This document shows positions 56,881-64,000 of a stretch of 64,000 nt of DNA, piece after piece. Both the position numbers and the translations under genes were made by a program. Under the pieces are notes generated by a model that saw only the letters and a program-made list of their open reading frames with translations, was not told the origin of the DNA and searched no databases. Each line of letters starts with the position of its first letter. Position 1 is the first letter of the stretch. Source of the DNA: Brevinematales bacterium (GTDB lineage Bacteria; Spirochaetota; Brevinematia; Brevinematales; GWF1-51-8); NCBI GenBank assembly GCA_013177895.1, contig JABLXV010000003.1, forward strand, positions 1 to 64,000, given 5' to 3'.

Positions 56881-56913
56881 TTTAGTAAATACTTTTTTTA
56901 CGGAGCGGGGAAA

Positions 56914-59900
56914 ATGAGTAAGAAAAGCGATGATATGAATCTCTTCGGAGATTTTTTGTTCGTATTCGACGACGATACGGATGCGCAGGAAGCTAAAAAG
57001 AAGGTTAAAACAGTCGTCAAACGGGAAAAGAAGCAAGGTGCAGAGGAATTAGGTCTATTCCAAGAGGAGGATATACATGGAAGAAGAACTGAAACTTTCG
57101 ACGCCGCTCGAACTCCAGACCGAACGGCACTGGAAGAAATATCGTCCCAAAGCGTATCAGGAGCTCGTGAAGAACGGTACGCTGATCGTGACGATCAAGA
57201 AGGTATGTCAGGAAGCGATGGACGAAGTCCTGGAACTCGAAACGAAAACCGGGATGAACAGGATCGACGCCGAGGGCGAAGTGTATCCCAGAACGGTCTT
57301 TTTACCACCGGAGAAGCAGCCGAGATAAAGGAGTTTCTTGAGGACAAAATCCAGATCGTCCATGTTACCGGCGACACTTTCCGCTCCGGCGGAAATCTCC
57401 GGAACGGACATACCGACGATCGCGGGAATTACCGGATTACTTCCGATGATCAGATTGGTTTTGGCGGTAAGGTTACAAAATTTAATAATAACTTCGAGGC
57501 TATTTCTATCCTGAAAAAACTCGAAGAAGAAGGAAGAAAAGCTAACCCGGACGAACAGAGTAAACTCGTCCTTTACACCGGATGGGGCGGATTGGCCGAA
57601 GTGTTTCACTTAACCCCTACCCCGGAATGGAAAGAACGCCAGGATAAACTACGCGCCTTATTGACAAAAGAAGAATATTTATCCGCCGAACGTTCTACCA
57701 TTAACGCGCATTATACTTCCACGGAAGTCGTGAATAAGATATGGGATATCGTCCTCAAGCTCGGTTACAACGGCGGTCCGACACTCGAACCGGCCTGCGG
57801 AACCGGGCTTTTTTTCGGGTCCCGGCCTTCCGGCGTTCCCGTGGAAATGCACGGTATCGAACTGGATAGTCTTTCCGGAAGGATCGCACGCCAGCTCTAT
57901 CAGTCCGCAAGTATCCAGATCGCAGGGTATGAAACAATCAGAATGCCGGAAAATACCTATAACCTTATCATTTCTAATGTTCCTTTCGCTGATATCAAGC
58001 CGTATGAAGACCGGAACGTCCGTACCCCTGGTATCGAAACTAATAAATATTCACTGCATGACTTCTATTTCCTTAAATCCCTCTACGGACTTCGCGAGGG
58101 CGGCGTCATTGCTTTTGTGACTTCCCGGTATACGATGGATAAACAGGACGATGAAGTTCGACGAAAAATAGCGGAATCCGCCGACCTGATCGGCGCTTTC
58201 CGGCTCCCGGATATCGCGTTCAAGGGAATTGCCGGTACGGAAGTGATTACCGACATATTATTCCTTCAAAAAAGAAATCCTGAAAAGGAAATGTCGGAAT
58301 TGACTAAAAGTTTTCTCGATCTTTCGCCGGTCAATATTACTCATCCGGACGGCACACAGAAAGAAATTCTCATCAATAACTATTACACGCTCCATCCTGA
58401 AATGATACTCGGAGATAACGGCCTGACCGGTAAGATGTATACCAAGTATGATTACAACGTGACTTCGGATTCGGGCGTGTTTCAAGAAGCGTTAAAGAAA
58501 GTCGATCAGTTCTTCCCTTCCGGTATTATGAACGTCATTATCGACAAGCGTATAGAAGAAATGACCCGCTCCGTACCTATCAGTTTCGACCGGCTTGAGA
58601 AACTCACCGTGGGTATGCACGCGGTCGGCGACGACGGAAAAGTGTACTATAAAGATTCATACACCGGGCAGGTTAAACTTCACGAATTCTATGATAACCA
58701 AACGAAAAACAGTAAGAATATCGATAAACTGCTGCGGATGATCGATATTCGGGATACCACGTTAAAAGCGATTGACAGCTTCTATAACGATAACACAGTC
58801 GCGTCGAAAGAGAGTGTCAACCGGCTGAACCGGATTTATGACAGTTTCGTTATCAAATATGGATACCTGAATGATCTTGCGAATAAGAAATCGTTCTTTG
58901 AAGACCCTTACGCCTCCCTTCTTTTGTCCCTTGAAAAAACAGAGGAAGCGACGGGTAATATCCTGAAATCGGACATATTTAATGGTGTTGCTTTTCAGCG
59001 AAAGGATCATATCACGAAAGCGGACAGTTCGCGCGACTCCATGCTTCTCTCCCTTTCCCGGTATGGTAAACTGGATTTCGATTATATGTCTTCGCTTACC
59101 GGAGAACCGAAAGAGAATATTGTAAAGGAACTTAGAGATACAGGCTATATTTATCCTGACCCCGAAGAATATCTTGCTTCCGGCAGAGTGATCTATCGCC
59201 CTGCGGAAGAGTATCTTTCCGGGAACGTCCGGGAAAAGCTCCGTCTTTCGGAAAAGGCTTGTCTGAAGGATCGTGATGAATTCGGACCGAATGTGGACGC
59301 CTTGAAAAAGGTAGTACCCGCGGATATCGCTCCGGAAGATATTTTTATTAAACTCAGTTCCCCGATCGTCGGGGCTAATCATGTGGAACAGTTTATCCGG
59401 GATTTACTCACTCCTGATATGTATAACCCGGAAGGGCTCCGGGTAAATGTGGTACACTTAACCGAAATCGGGAAATGGGAAGTAAAAATATCCGGTGTAT
59501 CTCCAAGCGTACTGGAAGGAAAATACGGTACTACCAGAATGCCTTTTGATAAGGTTATCAACCATATCCTGAACGGCACACCCGTAAAAGTCCTCGATTG
59601 GGAAGGTTCAGGAAAAAACAGGACTTCCAAGCCTAACCCCGACGCTACCGCGGAAGCTGAATTGAAAGTGGAAGCGGTCAATACCAAGTTTATGGAATGG
59701 ATATGGCAAAGTCCCGAAAGAACCCAAGATATCGTAACCAGGTATAATGAAGTTTTCAATTCGTATGTCGAACGGAAATATATCCACCCCGAAAGAATCC
59801 TGAATCCGAAGGCTACGATCAATTTCCACGGCTGCGCTTTTCCTCACCCTCTCCGCTCAAACCAGTCCGACGCGGTGTGGCGTCAGCTTCAGGCGAAGAA

Positions 59901-62568
59901 CACTATGCTTGCACATTCGGTCGGGGCCGGCAAGACCCTGGAGATAATTATCGCCGTTATGGAACGAAGACGCCTCGGGTTATCCAATAAACCGATGATC
60001 GTCGTCCCTGATCATTTAATCGATCAGTGGGGTAAGGCGTTCAGGCAAGCCTACCCTTCCGCTAAAGTTCTCGTCGCCGACGATATGAACTGGAACGGAA
60101 ACAAGAGAAAAACTTTTATCAATAAGATCGTGACCGGGGATTGGGATTGTATCATCATCCGGCAGCATTCCTTTATTAAAATCCCTATGAGTGAAGCGTA
60201 CCAGAAAGAATTTTTCGAGAATAAGATCGGCGAGTACAGGAATATGCTGGAAAGCCTCGATAGACAGGATGGGAGTGACCGGACAAGAAAGAATATTGAA
60301 GATAAGATATTGAAATACGAGCAGAAAATCAAAAGCCTTGCCGATGTCAAGCGCGACACCGGAGTTCTTGAATTTGAGAAACTCGGTATCGACTACCTTG
60401 CGATCGACGAAGCCGATATTTTCAAGAACCTTGAGTTTACTACCCAGCTTGAAAACGTTCGCGGGCTTGGTACGAAGACGGGGAGTGAACGAGCTCTTGA
60501 TATGTACATGAAGGTAAAGTTTATCCAAAGTATTGACGGCGGTATCACTTTCGCAACCGGGACTCCCGTAAGTAATACGCTCGTCGAAGCCTACACCATG
60601 CAGCGTTTTCTTCAGCCCGAGGTTCTACGGGCCCGCGGTATCGAAGCGTTCGACGAGTGGCATAGAATGTTTGCGGAAACTACTCAACAACTGGAACTCA
60701 ATAATTCCGGTACGAATTACAAAGCGGTTACCCGTTTCAGCCGTATTGGAAACCTGCCGGAACTTCTGACTTCTTTACGCATGACATGGGATATCCGGAC
60801 CGCCCAGAACCTTGAAGATGAAGGTATCCTTGTTCAAGGCGTCAATCTTCCCGTCATGCACGTTAAGAATGTGGATGCGCCCTCTACCCCTATTTTAAAA
60901 TCCTACCTTCGTTTTCTTCAAAAAAGGGAAGAAGACCTTGAGAAATCGAAGAAGACGAATAAGAGTGTTCCTTTTAAAGCTAAACAGGATAATGTACTTT
61001 CCATCATAACCGATGGGAAGAAGGCTTCCGTCGATATGCGGCTTATCAATCCCGCTCTCCCGGATCATCCTCAAAGTAAACTCAATAAGGCGGTCGAGAT
61101 AATCTATACCGCTTACAAGGAACATGAAGATAAACGACTGACAACCGCGGTATTTTTCGAGAAACCCCGCGCTTTTGAGGAAGATGAAAACACCGGAAGT
61201 AAAACCCTTCTTTTCGACGGTGTAAAAGATATTATCAAAAAACTGATCGATAAAGGCGTAAAACCCGAGGAAATCGGCGATATCCGGGATTACGACACTT
61301 ATGAAGAAAAACAGGAACTTTTTGAAAAAGTAAACGAAGGAAAAGTCCGGGTTATCTTCGGTTCCGCTGAAAGCATGGGAGCCGGTACGAATATGCAGAG
61401 ACATCTAAAAACCCTTATTCATGTCGATGCGCCCTGGCGCCCGCGCGACGTTGAGCAGGAAAACGGTAGAGCTCTACGTCCGGGAAATACGAATAAGGAT
61501 ATCGAAGTATATAACCTTGTCACCAAAGGGTCTATCGATACGGGACTTTGGAATATCCTCGATGTAAAATCTAAAGCGATCTCGCAGATCATGTCCGGAG
61601 GGGATAACGCTTCGCGCGATATGGAAGAGGAGTACTACGGGAGCGTCAAAGAATTGAGTATCGAAAATCCTATTCTCAAAGAAGCGGTAGAGCTCGATAC
61701 GTCCCTGAAAAAACTCCGGCACCAGGAGAAGGGGTTTTTGTCCGAAAAAGGACACGCTATCAATAAGATCAATCAACTGATGAACGGATTTACCGGTATC
61801 AAGTACCGTGAAAAAATTATTAAGGCTATCGAATACGATATTGAAAATCGTCCTGAAAAAAAGAATGATAAAGGGGAAGATATCTATAGGATTGATATTA
61901 AAGGGACTGTTCATACCGAAAGGAAGAACGCCGGTACGCAGCTTATAATGATAGCGGACAGGCTTTTCCAGAAATCTAAACGTTCCGGGTCCACCGAAAG
62001 CGAAGTTATAGGCGAATACTTGGGTCATAGCCTTGAAATAACCGCAAACACATTCTTTAGTGAAGATATCCCGGATCATAAGGCCGATATCCTTGTTTAC
62101 AGTAAATCCGATCCTGAAATATTTTATAAAGTAGGAATTCACTCAAAGAGCGATATCGTGGGTATTACGACTTCGTTATCCAACTTGATTTATAACCGGC
62201 TTGAGACTGATCTTCAGAAACAAAAAACAGAGATTCAGAAAAATATGAACGAGATCGAAAACTACAAGAAATTATCCGAAAGTGAATTTCCAAAAGCTCA
62301 AGAATTGCAGACTAAACAGGAGCGGTATACCGAAGTTATGAGTTTACTCAATGCTGAAAAAAGTAAAAGGGGCCCTGAAAAGCTGTACGAGCATGATATT
62401 CCCTGGGAGATTCTTAATCAGCTTGATTCTGATAGTATCAAAGAGTGTGTTCATGAGTATTTGAATGAATTTTATGGATCTAAAACTCCAAGAATTGATT
62501 TAGGAGAATCAGAAAACAAGCAGAAAGATTTAGGATGCGATTCCCCTGGAATAAGTATAAATATGTAA
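56914..62568 (+). CDS. DarB-like methyltransferase-helicase (1884 aa)
   Basis: A giant 'polyvalent' protein of the type found in conjugative elements and phage P1 (DarB), thought to protect incoming DNA from restriction. N6-adenine methylase motifs: LEPACGTG (about residue 291) and NVPF (about 355), a variant of NPPF. SNF2-like helicase motifs: SVGAGKT (about 1003), DEADIFKN (about 1165), ATGTPVSNT (about 1215), AGTNMQR and QENGRALRPGN (about 1490-1520). A coiled coil follows near 1750-1815. Residues about 55-138 are a low-complexity R/D/E/S-rich stretch whose DNA also encodes a TnpV-like protein in another frame. GGAGCGGGG precedes the ATG. Confidence 0.88.
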   Translation: MSKKSDDMNLFGDFLFVFDDDTDAQEAKKKVKTVVKREKKQGAEELGLFQEEDIHGRRTETFDAARTPDRTALEEISSQSVSGAREERYADRDDQEGMSGSDGRSPGTRNENRDEQDRRRGRSVSQNGLFTTGEAAEIKEFLEDKIQIVHVTGDTFRSGGNLRNGHTDDRGNYRITSDDQIGFGGKVTKFNNNFEAISILKKLEEEGRKANPDEQSKLVLYTGWGGLAEVFHLTPTPEWKERQDKLRALLTKEEYLSAERSTINAHYTSTEVVNKIWDIVLKLGYNGGPTLEPACGTGLFFGSRPSGVPVEMHGIELDSLSGRIARQLYQSASIQIAGYETIRMPENTYNLIISNVPFADIKPYEDRNVRTPGIETNKYSLHDFYFLKSLYGLREGGVIAFVTSRYTMDKQDDEVRRKIAESADLIGAFRLPDIAFKGIAGTEVITDILFLQKRNPEKEMSELTKSFLDLSPVNITHPDGTQKEILINNYYTLHPEMILGDNGLTGKMYTKYDYNVTSDSGVFQEALKKVDQFFPSGIMNVIIDKRIEEMTRSVPISFDRLEKLTVGMHAVGDDGKVYYKDSYTGQVKLHEFYDNQTKNSKNIDKLLRMIDIRDTTLKAIDSFYNDNTVASKESVNRLNRIYDSFVIKYGYLNDLANKKSFFEDPYASLLLSLEKTEEATGNILKSDIFNGVAFQRKDHITKADSSRDSMLLSLSRYGKLDFDYMSSLTGEPKENIVKELRDTGYIYPDPEEYLASGRVIYRPAEEYLSGNVREKLRLSEKACLKDRDEFGPNVDALKKVVPADIAPEDIFIKLSSPIVGANHVEQFIRDLLTPDMYNPEGLRVNVVHLTEIGKWEVKISGVSPSVLEGKYGTTRMPFDKVINHILNGTPVKVLDWEGSGKNRTSKPNPDATAEAELKVEAVNTKFMEWIWQSPERTQDIVTRYNEVFNSYVERKYIHPERILNPKATINFHGCAFPHPLRSNQSDAVWRQLQAKNTMLAHSVGAGKTLEIIIAVMERRRLGLSNKPMIVVPDHLIDQWGKAFRQAYPSAKVLVADDMNWNGNKRKTFINKIVTGDWDCIIIRQHSFIKIPMSEAYQKEFFENKIGEYRNMLESLDRQDGSDRTRKNIEDKILKYEQKIKSLADVKRDTGVLEFEKLGIDYLAIDEADIFKNLEFTTQLENVRGLGTKTGSERALDMYMKVKFIQSIDGGITFATGTPVSNTLVEAYTMQRFLQPEVLRARGIEAFDEWHRMFAETTQQLELNNSGTNYKAVTRFSRIGNLPELLTSLRMTWDIRTAQNLEDEGILVQGVNLPVMHVKNVDAPSTPILKSYLRFLQKREEDLEKSKKTNKSVPFKAKQDNVLSIITDGKKASVDMRLINPALPDHPQSKLNKAVEIIYTAYKEHEDKRLTTAVFFEKPRAFEEDENTGSKTLLFDGVKDIIKKLIDKGVKPEEIGDIRDYDTYEEKQELFEKVNEGKVRVIFGSAESMGAGTNMQRHLKTLIHVDAPWRPRDVEQENGRALRPGNTNKDIEVYNLVTKGSIDTGLWNILDVKSKAISQIMSGGDNASRDMEEEYYGSVKELSIENPILKEAVELDTSLKKLRHQEKGFLSEKGHAINKINQLMNGFTGIKYREKIIKAIEYDIENRPEKKNDKGEDIYRIDIKGTVHTERKNAGTQLIMIADRLFQKSKRSGSTESEVIGEYLGHSLEITANTFFSEDIPDHKADILVYSKSDPEIFYKVGIHSKSDIVGITTSLSNLIYNRLETDLQKQKTEIQKNMNEIENYKKLSESEFPKAQELQTKQERYTEVMSLLNAEKSKRGPEKLYEHDIPWEILNQLDSDSIKECVHEYLNEFYGSKTPRIDLGESENKQKDLGCDSPGISINM
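57077..57328 (+). CDS. Nested TnpV-like small protein (83 aa)
   Basis: This frame lies wholly inside the DarB-like gene, in a different frame. It has a strong AGAGGAGG ribosome-binding site 7 bases before the ATG. TERHWKKYRPKAYQELVKNGTL and the following acidic helix resemble TnpV proteins of mobile elements (pattern: basic helix, then RP..Y..L...G.L, then a helix rich in A/E). In the long frame the same DNA gives an R/D/S-rich stretch without domain character, which suggests that the small frame is the one under selection here. Either both are made, or the long protein's N-terminal linker was created over this gene. Confidence 0.55.
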   Translation: MEEELKLSTPLELQTERHWKKYRPKAYQELVKNGTLIVTIKKVCQEAMDEVLELETKTGMNRIDAEGEVYPRTVFLPPEKQPR

Positions 62569-62780
62569 AATGAAGAGGGGATACCGTTTCTTAGTTTCTT
62601 ACTTTCTTATTTTCCCCTGCCTTATAGTAATACTGGAATAGGATTTAAGTGATTTTAATATGACTTTTATAATGCAGATTATGACTTTTATAATGCAGAT
62701 TATGACTCTTTTAATGCAGATTATGACTCTTTTAATGCAGAGGTAATAATTGATTTTTATAAGAATTATGACTCTTTTAA

Positions 62781-63106
62781 TGCGTGAAGAGAGGGAATTA
62801 TGACCTTTATAATGCGAATTGATACTTACTGGAATTATTGAAAAAATGACTTATTTAATGCGATTTTAAGGTAAAAATGAGGTGATTATCTATGAAATAG
62901 GATAAATATTAGTGCAGGACACCGCAAATTATGACTTATTTAATGCGTGAAGAGAGCAAATTATGACCTTTATAATGCGAATTGATACTTACTGGAATTA
63001 TTGAAAAAATGACTTATTTAATGCGATTTTAAGGCAAATATGAGGTGATTATCTATGAAATAGGATAAATATTAGTTCAGGGCACCGCGAATTATGACTT
63101 ATTTAA
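62781..63106 (+). repeat. Tandem 163-bp duplication containing iterons
   Basis: Two near-identical 163-base units: 62781-62943 and 62944-63106. Each starts TGCGTGAAGAGAG and contains three iteron-like elements (at +19, +65 and +150), plus GGTGATTATCTATGAAATAGG. Only a few base differences are visible between the copies. Confidence 0.85.
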
Positions 63107-63129
63107 TGCGTATATATTATGACTTAGTA

Positions 63130-63158
63130 TTGACATAGGTCATATTAAGTAATATAAT
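63130..63158 (+). promoter_or_regulatory. Consensus rep promoter overlapped by iteron half-sites
   Basis: TTGACA (63130-63135), 17-base spacer, TATAAT (63153-63158). An imperfect iteron (ATGACTTAGTATTGAC, from 63119) overlaps the -35, and an inverted half site GTCAT lies at 63139-63143, so a Rep dimer could repress its own promoter. Confidence 0.8.
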
Positions 63159-63182
63159 GATAGACATTCATTGAGGTGAATT

Positions 63183-64000
63183 ATGGCAAAAAAGGACCCG
63201 AAAAAATACCTAATCAGACAATCAAATCTATTATCATTTTCAAGACATGACCTTAATTCAGTAGAAAAAAGAATCTTATACTTGATTGTAGCTCGAATCA
63301 AACCTGATGATAAGGATTTCCATGATTATACGTTTACCATAAAAGAACTTGTCGAAGGTTTAGATATAGGGGCTGACAATCATACTTTTTTAATAGAGAC
63401 TACTGAAAAATTAATGAAAAAAGTCTATCAAATCCCGATGGAAGATTCGAAAGACTTGATCATCGCTCCAATATCAAGCGCGGTTCACGATAAATTATTA
63501 CACACATTGACCTTTCGCTTCGATCCTAATATGAAACCACACTACATGGAACTTAAAAAAAACTACACTCAATACCAATTAGAAATAGTAATTGGTTTAA
63601 AAAGTGTCTATTCACAAAAATTCTATGAGATGGCTAAAAGTATAGCGAATAAAGGTGATCCGACAGTTCGTTATAGTATTGCAGAGTGGCGTTACCTTCT
63701 TTTCATTGAACCGAACGAATACAAGCTTTATGCTGATATGAAGCGTAAAATATTCAATGTAGCACAGAAAGAATTGGATGAAAAGACTGATATTCACATT
63801 GAATTTAAAGAAGAAAAATCCGGACATAATGTGAATTGGGTATGGATGGAAGTTCACAAAATTGATAACGAAGAACAGCGTCAGGAATGGATAAGGCAGA
63901 CAAAATTCAATCAGCTTCCAAAAAAAGTCCGAGAACAGTTATTATTAAAATCCGGGGCTACCGTCAAAAAAAGTATAAATGATATAGCTTCTAATGTAGA
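63183..64000 (+). CDS. rep: Rep_3-family replication initiator, 3' end missing
   Basis: Translated by hand: at least 272 codons without a stop, running past the right edge. It begins MAKKDPKKYLIRQSN and continues LLSFSRHDLNSVEKRILYLI, typical of RepB/Rep_3 initiators (winged-helix pairs). The later block TQYQLEIVIGLKSVYSQKFYEMAKS matches the conserved Y..L......S.YS..FYE segment of the second winged helix. It binds the iterons upstream to open the origin. GAGGTG serves as ribosome-binding site. A longer C-terminal part presumably lies beyond the window. Confidence 0.9.
   Translation, partial: MAKKDPKKYLIRQSNLLSFSRHDLNSVEKRILYLIVARIKPDDKDFHDYTFTIKELVEGLDIGADNHTFLIETTEKLMKKVYQIPMEDSKDLIIAPISSAVHDKLLHTLTFRFDPNMKPHYMELKKNYTQYQLEIVIGLKSVYSQKFYEMAKSIANKGDPTVRYSIAEWRYLLFIEPNEYKLYADMKRKIFNVAQKELDEKTDIHIEFKEEKSGHNVNWVWMEVHKIDNEEQRQEWIRQTKFNQLPKKVREQLLLKSGATVKKSINDIASNV

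Larger units (their letters stand above)
62569..63182 (+). other. Replication origin region (oriV) with iterons
   Basis: No gene. Eleven copies of an iteron core, ATGAC-(C/T)(6 variable)-AATGC type (for example ATGACTTTTATAATGC), lie at 62660, 62681, 62702, 62723, 62768, 62800, 62846, 62931, 62963, 63009 and 63094, all in the same orientation. The first four are spaced 21 bases apart, two helical turns. The region is AT-rich. Rep follows at 63183. This is a standard iteron-controlled origin. Confidence 0.88.

Noticed and set aside
58762-62142. Several 150-220-aa minus-strand open frames (for example 58762-59382, 61474-62142)
   Set aside because: They lie opposite the DarB-like gene, whose motifs are in the + frame, and have typical shadow composition.
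62660-63109. CRISPR array
   Set aside because: Repeat units are 16-22 bp, unevenly spaced and followed by a Rep_3 gene; spacers are short or duplicated. They are iterons.
1-64000. Insertion sequences or transposase genes
   Set aside because: No transposase, DDE or tyrosine/serine recombinase pattern was seen in any frame inspected; the TnpV-like small protein alone is not evidence of a transposon.

Overview
This window is most of the backbone of a large conjugative plasmid (or plasmid-like integrative element) from a diderm, Gram-negative-type bacterium. The evidence is an F-type conjugation gene set, at least seven predicted lipoproteins with a signal peptide and lipobox cysteine, and two small predicted outer-membrane barrels. 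It carries a MobF-type relaxase-helicase, a VirD4/TraD-type coupling ATPase and tra genes in the F order A-L-E-K-B-V-C-(x)-F-G. It also carries an iteron origin with a Rep_3-type initiator gene that runs off the right edge. No rRNA, ribosomal protein or other chromosomal housekeeping gene is visible. The host phylum cannot be fixed from the sequence; the beta-helix lipoproteins would suit a spirochaete or another lipoprotein-rich diderm, but that is a guess.

Layout. 1-3150: an array of very small unknown genes and a tRNA-containing transcript. Each unit begins with a shared motif (ATCTC, six bases, TGTTA) and ends in a strong terminator. 3150-7640: non-coding DNA with inverted repeats, a small probable DNA-binding protein, a repeat-rich spacer (candidate oriT) and the relaxase. 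7640-15660: a + strand operon with the coupling protein, a zinc-ribbon protein, a free-standing copy of part of the coupling protein, a Rad52-like annealing protein and membrane proteins. 15700-22100: accessory genes, including a fused restriction-methylation enzyme, small unknown genes, an XRE-like regulator and an AbiEii-like nucleotidyltransferase. 22170-27780: a clostripain-family lipoprotein protease facing a large lipoprotein, an HNH protein and a Panacea-type toxin-antitoxin pair. 27840-33180: a four-gene operon of unknown proteins (two are diverged tandem paralogs), a RecT/Bet-like annealing protein and a DnaG-like primase. 33280-54560: one long minus-strand run holding the transfer apparatus, followed without a break by nine envelope or unknown genes. 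54760-62570: a SNF2 helicase and a 1884-residue DarB-like methylase-helicase with a small TnpV-like gene nested in another frame. 62570-64000: iterons and rep.

How it fits together. RHH-type proteins and the relaxase would process oriT, the coupling ATPase would hand DNA to the F-type channel, and Rep with the iterons would maintain the plasmid. The annealing proteins, primase, helicase and DarB-like protein look like establishment functions for incoming DNA. The restriction enzyme and PanAT-like pair would stabilise the element.

Most unusual points: the motif-terminator cassette array; a TraB homologue encoded as two separate genes; a TraK-like protein made of two repeated domains; a sigma-region-2-like domain joined to FecR; the orphan coupling-protein domain; the nested TnpV-like gene; and a 163-bp duplicated iteron block.
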